Source: CAYVQU01 sp964453155
GTDB taxonomy: Bacteria; Chloroflexota; Anaerolineae; Anaerolineales; UBA11858
Assembly: GCA_964453155.1 (NCBI GenBank)
Contig: CAYVQU010000004.1
Span: 9,694 to 73,693, forward strand
DNA: 64,000 bases
Reading direction: 5' to 3'
Made by a program: the position numbers and the translations under genes. A model generated the notes under the pieces. That model saw only the letters and a program-made list of their open reading frames with translations, was not told the origin of the DNA and ran no database searches. Positions 23,916-32,154 of the stretch are shown piece after piece (position 1 is the first letter of the stretch; every line of letters begins with the position of its first letter).

Positions 23916-25208
23916 TCAGTCGGGCGCAAACGGGCGCTCGAATATAAATGTCCAGTAATTATCATTTTTTTCTATTTGGGAGGTCGTATGAATGACTTGG
24001 AAGAAAGATACTCCCGGCCGGAGTGGAAACGGGTTGCCATCGGGCGTAAGGATTGATAACGGCTTATATTTTTCGGTCCGTTTCCACACAGCTTCTTGGA
24101 CTTTGCCGTTGTTGAACACATATGCCGGGCCTTCCCCGTTCATGTCGATAGTGAAGACCTCGGTATCGGATGATTTATGGAAGAAAGCATGTGGGGCAAA
24201 TAAAACAATGATGTTATCTGCCATAATGGGTTGTCCGGTGAGGCGATCGGTCAACAGCTTATATGTTTCACCCTCTTCACTCGACAGATCGGTATTTCCT
24301 TGATAGCGGATATAGCGATTTGAATTGATATCATAATCCCAGTGTGAATAGCTGGCGTACGAATAATATATGAAGACCCGTTGAACGCGTTCGCCCCCCC
24401 GTCCCCCTAGCGAATAAAAGAAATTAGTAGCCTGATCATAGCGGTTGTCATCGACGCCATTGCGGCGAATATATTCATGAATATGAGTAGTGTTACCAAA
24501 TAAATTTTTCGGTGGTGGAAAATTTTCGTCTCGGCACAGGGGTGGACATTCGCGTTCCACCACCATTAAATTAAAGCTTTGTCCAATCGCATCAAAATGG
24601 GTCAAAACGCGGGGATCGGCGCCATTATAGACCAGGATGGCATTGTACATATCCATCACATGCGCGTCGAAAATTCTCCCCGAGCGAATGGGTCCCACTT
24701 TGATGGCATCATTCCCATAGAAGATGGCGATAAACCGGGTCAAACCCCATTCCAAGTGATATTCCCAGACATGATCGGCCAGTGAAATACCAAATTGCTG
24801 TTTACGAACGGAATGGGGAGCATTTGGAATTTTAACCGCGATCGGCCGTCGCTCTAAGGCCAACGGATTATAGGCTACCAGACCCGTTAGCGGGTTAATA
24901 TAACTTGGAAAATTATTGGGACCAACCCGGACTATTGGCGGTAGTGTTGCAGTTAGAGTCTGAGTTGGGCGAGGGGTACGCGTCGGTTTCGGTGTCTGGG
25001 TGAAGGTTGGTGATAATTGGAGGGGCGGGGTGGCAGTTGGTAGGGTGGGTGTCGGTGGTTTGGAGGTGGGGGAGGCAACCGCAACCTGATTTTGTGTTTC
25101 TGGGGCTGGGATAGTGTTTAAAGACAAAATGCTATTGAGTTCAGCACAAGCAGTTAGCATGAAAAATAAACTAGAAAATGCCAATAATTTTACGATTGTT
25201 TTCATCAT
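23916..25208 (-). CDS. DUF3048 lipoprotein, copy 1
   Basis: Exported lipoprotein of 430 aa. The start at MMKTIVK is chosen because it gives a classical signal peptide (LLAFSSLFFMLTACAE) with lipobox LTAC. The Thr/Pro linker (TPKPTRTPRPTQTLT) is followed by the DUF3048 body: NPLTGLVAYNP, RRPIAVKI, SLADHVWEYHLEWGLTRF, GPIRSGR, and ends FPLRPGVSFFQVI. A TATGAT -10 box lies about 10 nt before the start, so the leader is nearly absent. The molecular role is unknown. The gene is divergent from the DUF2085 gene, with only 61 bp between. Confidence 0.85.
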   Translation of the reverse strand: MMKTIVKLLAFSSLFFMLTACAELNSILSLNTIPAPETQNQVAVASPTSKPPTPTLPTATPPLQLSPTFTQTPKPTRTPRPTQTLTATLPPIVRVGPNNFPSYINPLTGLVAYNPLALERRPIAVKIPNAPHSVRKQQFGISLADHVWEYHLEWGLTRFIAIFYGNDAIKVGPIRSGRIFDAHVMDMYNAILVYNGADPRVLTHFDAIGQSFNLMVVERECPPLCRDENFPPPKNLFGNTTHIHEYIRRNGVDDNRYDQATNFFYSLGGRGGERVQRVFIYYSYASYSHWDYDINSNRYIRYQGNTDLSSEEGETYKLLTDRLTGQPIMADNIIVLFAPHAFFHKSSDTEVFTIDMNGEGPAYVFNNGKVQEAVWKRTEKYKPLSILTPDGNPFPLRPGVSFFQVIHTTSQIEKNDNYWTFIFERPFAPD

Positions 25209-25256
25209 ATAAGGCGTTATCATACCGCACTTGAATAGGCTTGCCAATTCTAGGGG

Positions 25257-25262
25257 TATAAT
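25257..25262 (+). promoter_or_regulatory. -10 box for a leaderless DUF2085 mRNA
   Basis: TATAAT ends exactly 7 nt before the ATG at 25270, and there is no Shine-Dalgarno. Transcription would start at the start codon. A TTGAAT lies upstream but at a poor distance. Confidence 0.55.
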
Positions 25263-25269
25263 TCTTCGC

Positions 25270-26112
25270 ATGTCATTTTTTAAGGAAAAATTTGGGAAAA
25301 TAGATCGCAGTTGGCAAGTTCGTTTGCCCTGGAAACAGTTCCTGGGATTATTGGCGGTCGTCCTTTTGGTCATTTGGTTGCAATATACGCCCTCCGGATT
25401 GCTAGGCAAAGCCGATGCAGTGGGGTATGCTGTTTGTCATCGCATTAATGTGCGCTCGTTTCATCTGGGTGAGCGCCAGATTCCGGTTTGTGCCCGGTGC
25501 TCGGGGCAATATTTAGGGGCTGTGTTGAGTATCGTGTTTTTGACGGCGTTAAGGCCACGGCGGACGGGGCGACCAAATTGGGGCATCATCGGAACCCTGA
25601 TACTATTTGCAGGAGCTTATGCCCTTGATGGGGTCAATTCATATCTCCATTTGCTACCCGGTTTAGCGCGGTTTTATCTATATGAACCAAATAATACTTT
25701 GCGATTGATTACCGGAACCGGGTTAGGAATCGGTATTGGGGTTATGTTGTATCCGGCGTTTAATGAGACGGTTTGGCGCCGCCGAGATCCGCGCCCGGTG
25801 TTGGTTGGTTTACCGGATTTTGGTGGATTATTGGTGTTGGGTGCAATTATCGTGCTACTTGTTCGCACCGAAAATCCATTGGTCCTATACCCTCTGGCCG
25901 TAATCAGTGCTGCCGGTGTCCTAGTATTGCTCACAATGGTTTACACGATGGTGGCATTAATGGTTTTCAGGGCAGAGAATCGTAGCGAAGGGGGCGGACA
26001 CCTATTTTTCCCACTGTTGACGGGATTTGTGGTAGCCTTAATGCAGATTGCAGTGTTAGATTACATCCGTTTTCTACTTACGAATACCTGGGATGGTTTT
26101 CATTTTGGATAA
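25270..26112 (+). CDS. DUF2085 membrane protein
   Basis: Integral membrane protein of 280 aa with about seven hydrophobic segments. The DUF2085 signature is the Cys/His pair of motifs AVCHRINVRSFHLGERQIPVCARCSGQYLG, which suggests metal binding or disulfide formation at the membrane surface. Function is unknown for the family. The start at MSFFKEKF is chosen because the -10 box just before it makes the longer frame impossible if transcription starts there. It heads a co-directional set with DUF4126 (12 bp on), DUF4190 and a small membrane protein. Confidence 0.85.
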   Translation: MSFFKEKFGKIDRSWQVRLPWKQFLGLLAVVLLVIWLQYTPSGLLGKADAVGYAVCHRINVRSFHLGERQIPVCARCSGQYLGAVLSIVFLTALRPRRTGRPNWGIIGTLILFAGAYALDGVNSYLHLLPGLARFYLYEPNNTLRLITGTGLGIGIGVMLYPAFNETVWRRRDPRPVLVGLPDFGGLLVLGAIIVLLVRTENPLVLYPLAVISAAGVLVLLTMVYTMVALMVFRAENRSEGGGHLFFPLLTGFVVALMQIAVLDYIRFLLTNTWDGFHFG

Positions 26113-26124
26113 AGGGAGACCCTG

Positions 26125-26682
26125 ATGGATATTTTTACCGCTTTTGGGTTATCAGCTAGTGCTGGTTTGAACGCATATATTCCCTTATTAATGGTCTCTT
26201 TGGTCGCCCGGTTTACAAATTGGATTGAATTAAGTTCTCCCTGGAACACCCTCGAAAGTTGGTGGGTGATTGGGGTTTTGGTGGTCCTATCCCTGATTGA
26301 ATTTTTCGCCGATAAAATTCCCGCTATCAATCATATCAACGATATCATCCAAACATTTGTCCGCCCGGCTGCGGGGGCGTTAGTATTTGCGGCCAGTTCT
26401 AAAGTAGCCGATGTTCAGCCGGTTTTAGCAATGGTAGCAGGCTTATTGATTGCCGGAGGCGTCCATGCCGCCAAATCCGCGGCCGTCCGCCCAGCTGTGA
26501 CCGCAACGACCGGCGGGGCAGGAAATGTCCCGGTCAGCATCATGGAAGATGTGGTTTCAACCCTACTTTCCATTCTGGCAATCGTTATTCCCGTTCTGAT
26601 TGCCGCCATTATTATTTTGACCGTTTCTCTGATTTTGTGGTGGCTTTGGCGGCGGTCTAACCGGAAACAATTGGTACAATAG
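26125..26682 (+). CDS. DUF4126 membrane protein
   Basis: A 185-aa integral membrane protein matching DUF4126: an N-terminal FGLSASAGLNAYIPLL helix, then IEFFADKIPAINHINDIIQTFVRP, a Gly/Ala-rich helix with the AGGVHAAKSAAVRP motif, and a last membrane helix ending in a basic tail (WWLWRRSNRKQLVQ). The family has no established activity. It lies 12 bp after the DUF2085 gene with a GGGAGA ribosome binding site, and 8 bp before the DUF4190 gene, so one mRNA is likely. Confidence 0.85.
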   Translation: MDIFTAFGLSASAGLNAYIPLLMVSLVARFTNWIELSSPWNTLESWWVIGVLVVLSLIEFFADKIPAINHINDIIQTFVRPAAGALVFAASSKVADVQPVLAMVAGLLIAGGVHAAKSAAVRPAVTATTGGAGNVPVSIMEDVVSTLLSILAIVIPVLIAAIIILTVSLILWWLWRRSNRKQLVQ

Positions 26683-26690
26683 GAGTAAAT

Positions 26691-27035
26691 ATGTCTGACT
26701 ATTCTAGTTATTCCGAAACCCCGAACAACTCTACTGCCGTAATCAGTCTGGTCGCTGGCATTTTGGGGCTGACCCTTTTTCCGTTTATTGGCAGTATCGT
26801 TGCCATTATCACAGGGGCTCGGGCAAAAACAGAAATTGCTGAAAGTCATGGCACCCAAGGCGGCGAAGGACTAGCTCAGGCTGGAATTATTATGGGCTGG
26901 ATCGGTGTTGGATTAGGCGTAGTGACCTGCTGTATTGCGGTGGTAATTATTGCCATGTCCTTTGGAATTTTTGGTTTGGCTGCCAGTGAGATGGGCGCAT
27001 TATTGCCCCAAGTTTCGACCCTGTTCCAGGTCTAA
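26691..27035 (+). CDS. DUF4190-type small membrane protein
   Basis: A 114-aa protein. A polar N-terminus (SDYSSYSETPNNST) is followed by two membrane helices, AVISLVAGILGLTLFPFIGSIVAII and AGIIMGWIGVGLGVVTCCIAVVII, joined by a loop TGARAKTEIAESHG. The G-AxAGIIMGWIGVGLG pattern is typical of DUF4190. Members are often linked to Sec or secretion-related membrane functions, but none is proven. AGGAG lies before the start. Same unit as its neighbours. Confidence 0.8.
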   Translation: MSDYSSYSETPNNSTAVISLVAGILGLTLFPFIGSIVAIITGARAKTEIAESHGTQGGEGLAQAGIIMGWIGVGLGVVTCCIAVVIIAMSFGIFGLAASEMGALLPQVSTLFQV

Positions 27036-27068
27036 TTCAATCATTTTATTGACATAAGGAGAAGAAAA

Positions 27069-27293
27069 ATGGCTGAAGATTTTGGTGAAGAAATCACAAC
27101 TGATGAATATGAATTTGACGAAACCCCGGTTGATGGTGAAAAGAAAGACAACAAGATTTGGATTATCGTCGGCGTTGTCCTGGTCATCCTTTGTTGTTGC
27201 TGTGCGATCGTAGCGGGCGGTTTATGGGCGTTATGGGAAAATGGTGATGCGTGGTTTGATCTCGCCTCCCAGATTACTAACCTGCTGTTGTAA
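27069..27293 (+). CDS. Small acidic single-pass membrane protein
   Basis: I recognise no family. It has 74 aa. The first 34 residues are strongly acidic (EDFGEEITTDEYEFDETPVDGE), followed by one membrane helix with four adjacent cysteines (VLVILCCCCAIVAGGLWALW) and a short tail. AAGGAG precedes the ATG. It is the last gene before a terminator. The cysteine cluster in the helix, also hinted at in the DUF4190 protein (TCCIAV), may be palmitoylated-like or structural; this is speculation. Confidence 0.7.
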   Translation: MAEDFGEEITTDEYEFDETPVDGEKKDNKIWIIVGVVLVILCCCCAIVAGGLWALWENGDAWFDLASQITNLLL

Positions 27294-27328
27294 GTTATAA
27301 CTTCGAACCGTTCAATTCTCTAGACTGG

Positions 27329-27359
27329 AAAAAGGGTGCCGTTTTAGGTGCCCTTTTTT
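27329..27359. terminator. Terminator shared by convergent units
   Basis: GGGTGCC (27334-27340) with GGTGCCC (27347-27353), five Watson-Crick and two G-T pairs, preceded by A-run and followed by TTTTTT. It ends 3 bp before the thiQ stop and serves both strands. Confidence 0.85.
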
Positions 27360-27362
27360 GTT

Positions 27363-28409
27363 TTAGTGGAAATCTTTTCGCAGAATCTGGATGGCCTCTG
27401 CCGGTTCAAAACCCAGTTTTATCGATTCTCCCGCTTTAGGTAGCCGGTTTCCGGTTTGGAATTCCAGTGTGAGTGCCAATTTCTTTGTGTCAACTTTCAC
27501 TCGCCACAAACTCCCCCGAAACGACCGCTCGCGGACAATTCCGGTGATTTTTTGACTTCCCTTCCCAGCAACCGAAAATGCATCGGGACGAATAAGTACT
27601 GTAGCATTGTCGTTTTCCTCAGTGTGGTCATCACCAACTCGTAGTCTACCAATCCCAAATTCCAAAAACCCATTTTGTAGTCGCCCTTTGAAAATATTTT
27701 CGAATCCCAAAAAACGAGCCACAAATTCGGATCCAGGTCGGCGATAAATCTCTTGTGGCGAACCTATTTGGGCGACACCCCCACGCTCCATTATCACGAC
27801 CTGATCTGCGAGGGCGAAAGCTTCTTCCTGATCATGGGTGACATAGATTGCAGTCTGGTTCATTTGCCTCAAAATGTCTCGGAGTTCAAATAATAATCTT
27901 TCCCGTAAAGTCCGATCCAAAGACCCTAGTGGCTCATCCAGCATCAATAGGCGCGGCTGGGGAGCCAGTGAGCGCGCCAATGCTACTCGTTGCTGCTCAC
28001 CACCTGAAAGTGTACTGACTTCGCGAGTCCCATAAGTTGGCAGCCCAACTAACGACAGTGTTTCCTGAACCTGGGATTCAATTTCTTGCTCGGGCAATTT
28101 TTTCATTTCTAGCCCAAAAGCCACATTATCCTTAACATTTTTATGGGGGAACAACATGTAATCTTGAAACATCAATCCAAATGCCCGGTGATGAACCGGC
28201 ATTTTTGCCAGCGATTGCCCATTCCAGAAAACATCCCCTCGATCTGGGTTTTCCAAACCTGCAATTATGCCCAACAGGGTCGACTTGCCACACCCACTCG
28301 GACCTAATAGAGCCACAATCTCCCCCACCGCGACCTCAAAAGAGACCCCTGCTAATGCTTGTGTATCTCCAAACGACTTAGAAATATCCGTTACCACTAA
28401 TCCATTCAT
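27363..28409 (-). CDS. thiQ: Thiamine ABC transporter ATP-binding protein
   Basis: ATPase subunit of the thiamine importer, 348 aa, in the cytoplasm at the membrane. Walker A GPSGCGKST, Q-loop QDYMLFPH, ABC signature LSGGEQQRVALARS, Walker B LLMLDEPLGSLD and the H-loop YVTHDQEEA are intact. The C-terminal ~110 residues form a TOBE-like regulatory domain (VLIRPDAFSVAG), so it is longer than E. coli ThiQ (232 aa) and resembles the FbpC/PotA class. The thiamine assignment rests on its place behind a TPP riboswitch with thiB and thiP. It is the last gene of the operon. Confidence 0.88.
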   Translation of the reverse strand: MNGLVVTDISKSFGDTQALAGVSFEVAVGEIVALLGPSGCGKSTLLGIIAGLENPDRGDVFWNGQSLAKMPVHHRAFGLMFQDYMLFPHKNVKDNVAFGLEMKKLPEQEIESQVQETLSLVGLPTYGTREVSTLSGGEQQRVALARSLAPQPRLLMLDEPLGSLDRTLRERLLFELRDILRQMNQTAIYVTHDQEEAFALADQVVIMERGGVAQIGSPQEIYRRPGSEFVARFLGFENIFKGRLQNGFLEFGIGRLRVGDDHTEENDNATVLIRPDAFSVAGKGSQKITGIVRERSFRGSLWRVKVDTKKLALTLEFQTGNRLPKAGESIKLGFEPAEAIQILRKDFH

Positions 28410-28442
28410 AAGCTACAATCTCTCTGTCACCACTCACTACTA

Positions 28443-30149
28443 TTAAAATTCCCCAACGTCACCAATTCGAAAGCGCTCTATCACCAGCATCCCGCTGACT
28501 GCGACCCCCATCAAAATCGTTGCCAGAGCCAGGGCTTGACCATAGTTCATCCCTCCGGGACGGGATAAATATCGAAAGATAACCACCGGAATAGTTGGAT
28601 ATTCTGGCCGCGAGATTAATGAAGACGCTCCAAACTCACCGATGGAGATTGTAAACGCAAATGTGGCTGCAACGAAAAAAGCCCGCCCTACCAGGGGGAG
28701 ATCGATGTGGCGGAGCACTTGTTGGGGAGTGGCTCCTAGCACGGTCGCAGCCTGCCTTAATCGGGGTTGAATGCTGTGGATCGCGGGCGTGAGACTCCGG
28801 ACCACAAAAGGAAAAGCTACCAGAGTATGCGCAATCGGCACCAGGAGCGGCGAGGTCCGCAAATCAAGGGGGGGCTGGGCGAGGGCGACGATAAACCCTA
28901 AACCTAAAGTTACTGCCGAAGTACCCAATGGCAGCATCAGTAGGGGATCAAGGATGCGGTTGATGATTGATTGCTGATCGCGCGCCAAAGCCCAAGCTGC
29001 TGGGATTCCTAGGACGAGGGCCAAAATCACGGTTGCGGCCGCATACCCTACTGAGATACCGATAGCCTTAATAGGGGAGACATAAAAGAGTGATTCCTGT
29101 CGATTCTCACTCAAGGCCCGATAGAAATCCAAGGTGAACCCGCGTGAAACTTCTCCTTCCCGATCCCGGCGCGATTCCAATGAAAAAACGGATTGCGATG
29201 CGAGCGCCAATAGGGGGGTAGTTAATAACACCAATAATAACCCAATTAGTATTCCCGCAGATACGCGACTCTGCCATGTAATTAGCTGCTTTTGAACCCT
29301 TTTTCTAGACCGCAAGTCCAGTGGCCGCGTCAATTTCGTACTCAACCGGGTGTAGAGGATCGTTAAAATCAATGTGCATCCTAATTGGAGCACAGACAGG
29401 ATTGCTGCCATCGGCAAATTGAACAAGCTGATGGTCTGGTAATAGATTTCGACCTCCAAGGTGGCAAATTGGGGGCCACCAAGTACCAGGATCACCCCGA
29501 AAGACGAGAAATTGAAGATAAAAACTAGCAAAGCCGCCGCGCTGATTACGGGCATTAGCAACGGCAGTGTAACTTGACGAATAATTTGCCAGCGATTGGC
29601 CCCCAAAGAAGCTGCCGCCGCCCCTAACTGGGGATCTAAATGGGCCCAAAAATTACCCACCATCCGTAGCACGATGGTCGTGTTGTAGAAAACATGGGCA
29701 ACCAAGATCGCAGTGAACGAATGGATGAAATCAAGCGGTGGGGCCGCGAGATCGAACCACTCGATCAACAGGATATTGATCCACCCTTTCGGGCCCAATA
29801 GGGCATTAAAACCGGCTGCAACAACCAGGGTTGGCATCACAAAGGGCACCCCTGTGATTGCTCGGAGCAGTTCTTTGCCGCGAAAATCATATCGGGCCAA
29901 TAAGTATGCCCCTGGCAGCCCAAAAATAAGTGTCAGGATGGTCGAGCAGAATGCCTGCCATATTGTAAATCCCAATACTTTTTGAACAGAAGAATTGGAA
30001 AGTGCGGCTAGAAATGCGAGCCAGGCCCCTTCATCTCCACGCCCAAAGCTGAGTTTTAGAATACTCCCTAGCGGATAAAAATAAAATATCGCCAAGAAGG
30101 CCAGTGGCATACTCCACAACAGGAGCTTCGGTAAACTTTTTCGAACCAT
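28443..30149 (-). CDS. thiP: Thiamine ABC transporter permease (two fused permease units)
   Basis: Integral membrane subunit of 568 aa with about twelve helices. Two copies of the binding-protein-dependent permease domain are fused, as in ThiP and FbpB. EAA-like loops occur in each half (AAASLGANRWQIIRQVTLPL and AATVLGATPQQVLRHIDLPL), each contacting the ATPase. The start at MVRKSLPKLL is chosen because it directly precedes the first helix; the longer frame upstream overlaps the end of thiB and has no signal. It sits 61 bp after thiB and 33 bp before thiQ. Confidence 0.88.
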   Translation of the reverse strand: MVRKSLPKLLLWSMPLAFLAIFYFYPLGSILKLSFGRGDEGAWLAFLAALSNSSVQKVLGFTIWQAFCSTILTLIFGLPGAYLLARYDFRGKELLRAITGVPFVMPTLVVAAGFNALLGPKGWINILLIEWFDLAAPPLDFIHSFTAILVAHVFYNTTIVLRMVGNFWAHLDPQLGAAAASLGANRWQIIRQVTLPLLMPVISAAALLVFIFNFSSFGVILVLGGPQFATLEVEIYYQTISLFNLPMAAILSVLQLGCTLILTILYTRLSTKLTRPLDLRSRKRVQKQLITWQSRVSAGILIGLLLVLLTTPLLALASQSVFSLESRRDREGEVSRGFTLDFYRALSENRQESLFYVSPIKAIGISVGYAAATVILALVLGIPAAWALARDQQSIINRILDPLLMLPLGTSAVTLGLGFIVALAQPPLDLRTSPLLVPIAHTLVAFPFVVRSLTPAIHSIQPRLRQAATVLGATPQQVLRHIDLPLVGRAFFVAATFAFTISIGEFGASSLISRPEYPTIPVVIFRYLSRPGGMNYGQALALATILMGVAVSGMLVIERFRIGDVGEF

Positions 30150-30210
30150 TAAAATAACGGCTGGTAAGGAGTAGAAAGTGGAAAGAATTTCAAATTCAAC
30201 CCACTTCCCA

Positions 30211-31275
30211 CTATCGCAGTACTGTCTCCGTCCACTCGTTGATCCACTGTTCTCGCTTAGCGGCGATCTCGGCAGGATCAAGACTGGCCGGAGCCTCTGG
30301 CACAGCTAAGTACTGGACGAAGGTTTCATCGAGTTGGGCATTTTCATTGACCGGGAAGACATACATTTGCAAGGGGATGTCTTCTTGGAAGGTGGGGGAG
30401 AGCATGAAGTCGACGAACTTTTCCGCGAGATCGCGATTCTCTGTCCCGGCTAGAATTCCAACGAATTCAATCTGGCGGAAACAGCTACCAGTACCGATAA
30501 CAGCCGCGGTCGGGGGTTCATCCATCTCTGCTTCAGCGAAAATGACCTCGAACGGCGGGCTAGAACCATAGGATACGACTATGGGCCGCGGGCCGCCCCA
30601 GCGGGAGAATTCAGTATAGTAGGCGGTTTCCCAGTCGTTTACAACTTTGACATCATTTTCGACCAGGGCTTGCCAAAAATCTAAATAGCTGGATTCCCCA
30701 AAATGTCCAATCGTGGCAAATAAAAATGCCAACCCCGGAGAGGAGGTAGCCGGGTTTTCGACCACCAGTAAACCGGCATATTCCGGTTCTAGTAGGTCAT
30801 CAAGACTATTAGGGGGAGCCAGATTGTTATCCGCAAAGAAGTTAACATCATAATTTAGGCAGACATCCCCAAAATCTACAGGCAATGCCCGAAATTTGGA
30901 ATCCAATTCAAAATGATCGGGGATATCCTTCAAGAGCGGAGATTCATAAACTTCAAAGATACCTTCCTCTAAGGCCCGGCTCAAAAAGGTGTTATCTACT
31001 CCATAGAACACATCGGCCAGCGGGGCACCCTTTGACAACGCGGCTTTGTTGACAGCCGTCCCCGTGTCGCCGGCTGCAATGAATTGAACCTCAACCTTAT
31101 ATTTATCTTGAAATGCCTGGATTACACTTTCAGATACTGCAAATGAATCATGGGTCATCACCGTCAGGCTCCGGGGCTCTTCAGGGGGCACCGGAGTTTC
31201 CTCATCAGCACATGCTGTCAGCAATACCAGGAGGGATAATACGAAATACAAGAAAATTTGAACTTTTTTCATCAT
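30211..31275 (-). CDS. thiB: Thiamine-binding lipoprotein
   Basis: Substrate-binding subunit of 354 aa, tethered outside the cell by a lipid. The signal peptide LYFVLSLLVLLTAC ends in a lipobox. The mature part matches TbpA/ThiB: LTVMTHDSFAVSE at the start, FIAAGDTGTAVNKA, ADVFYGVDNTFL, and a VSYGSSPPFEV segment in the ligand pocket. AGAGGTT precedes MMKKVQ. The ThiB assignment is supported by the TPP riboswitch upstream. It follows thiN after 63 bp, so import and phosphorylation of thiamine are under one control. Confidence 0.9.
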   Translation of the reverse strand: MMKKVQIFLYFVLSLLVLLTACADEETPVPPEEPRSLTVMTHDSFAVSESVIQAFQDKYKVEVQFIAAGDTGTAVNKAALSKGAPLADVFYGVDNTFLSRALEEGIFEVYESPLLKDIPDHFELDSKFRALPVDFGDVCLNYDVNFFADNNLAPPNSLDDLLEPEYAGLLVVENPATSSPGLAFLFATIGHFGESSYLDFWQALVENDVKVVNDWETAYYTEFSRWGGPRPIVVSYGSSPPFEVIFAEAEMDEPPTAAVIGTGSCFRQIEFVGILAGTENRDLAEKFVDFMLSPTFQEDIPLQMYVFPVNENAQLDETFVQYLAVPEAPASLDPAEIAAKREQWINEWTETVLR

Positions 31276-31338
31276 AACCTCTAGCAATATTGAACTAACC
31301 AATCATCAAACATTCCAACAAACGAACCAACCAACAAA

Positions 31339-31971
31339 TTATTTCCCCATCATTACCACCAAGGCCACACCCTCCAGCAACTCGATCCTGGCCTTTTCCC
31401 CACTCATCCGATTACTCACTCCGCGTGGGCTGCCAAAGTTTAATTCTGCATTTTCTAACGGCCAGGTCAAACCCGAGTAGGAAAGACCTGAAACTTGGGA
31501 GGTAAGCGGGATGACCGAAACGGAATCTCCAGGATTACCCTTGATTTCTAATGCTGCTTTGCCTCGTAAGATGAATATTTCATCGTCACCAGCAATTACC
31601 TTGAATTTAATCCCGGCATAGCGGGGTGCGGCGAGCAACAATATATTTGCGAAACTCATATCCCAACGACCGCCGAGTAGCCCGTGTAATGTGATTTCTG
31701 TCGCGCCCAATTTTTGGGCGTGATTGAGAGCAAGTTCAAGATCGGTTTCATCTTTTTCAGTTGGATGGGTGATCAACTGACACCCTCTCATTTCGAGCGT
31801 GGTACGTACCGCGGTGGTCAAAGAATCAAAGTCACCGATGACAATCTGTGGGATGAGACCCAACTCGAGGGCATGCCGGGCGCCCCCGTCCGCGGCAATG
31901 ATGGTGGTCTCAGGAGATAGTTTTATCTCTGGTTGGCTTAAATCGCCATTGGCGAAAATCGTCACATGCAT
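31339..31971 (-). CDS. thiN: Thiamine pyrophosphokinase
   Basis: Transfers pyrophosphate from ATP to thiamine to make TPP, 210 aa. The family motifs are AADGGARHALELG, IGDFDSLT (catalytic Asp set), HPTEKDETDLELAL and GLLGGRWDMSFANI, with a C-terminal beta domain (SVIPLTSQVSGLSYSGLTWPL). The ATG at 31971 is preferred over upstream in-frame codons because it lies 8 nt after GGAGGG and just after the riboswitch-controlled hairpin. First gene of the thiN-thiB-thiP-thiQ operon, whose product also shuts it off through the riboswitch. Confidence 0.93.
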   Translation of the reverse strand: MHVTIFANGDLSQPEIKLSPETTIIAADGGARHALELGLIPQIVIGDFDSLTTAVRTTLEMRGCQLITHPTEKDETDLELALNHAQKLGATEITLHGLLGGRWDMSFANILLLAAPRYAGIKFKVIAGDDEIFILRGKAALEIKGNPGDSVSVIPLTSQVSGLSYSGLTWPLENAELNFGSPRGVSNRMSGEKARIELLEGVALVVMMGK

Positions 31972-32000
31972 AAAAAAATCCCTCCGGTGGGGGAGGGATT
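31972..32000 (-). terminator. Riboswitch expression platform: terminator that contains the thiN ribosome binding site
   Basis: On the minus strand AATCCCTCC pairs with GGAGGGATT across CCCACC-like loop bases, then TTTTTTT and directly the ATG of thiN. The 3' arm is the only Shine-Dalgarno (GGAGGG, 31980-31985). GGAGG in the riboswitch 3' end (32022-32026) is complementary to the CCTCC of the 5' arm and could form the alternative pairing. Confidence 0.85.
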
Positions 32001-32017
32001 GAGTAGATGATTTGAGC

Positions 32018-32107
32018 GTTTCCTCCGCCGGCATTATCCGGATCAGGTTCGCGGGTCGAGTGTTGTTATGGCACTCCTCTCAGCCTGACCATTCCAGGCT
32101 CCCCGTG
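32018..32107 (-). promoter_or_regulatory. TPP riboswitch (THI element)
   Basis: Aptamer that binds thiamine pyrophosphate and turns off the thiamine operon. On the minus strand the conserved parts are all present: GGGGAGCC, the hairpin GCCTG/CAGGC followed by CTGAGA, the variable P3a stem GGAGTG/CACTC, ACCTGATCCGGATAATGCC and GCGGAGGAAA. The P1 closing stem is short. It lies directly upstream of the terminator and thiN. Confidence 0.97.
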
Positions 32108-32154
32108 CTGTTTATTTGGTTGTGCGCCGAGTATAACGACCGGTGGCGGGTCTG

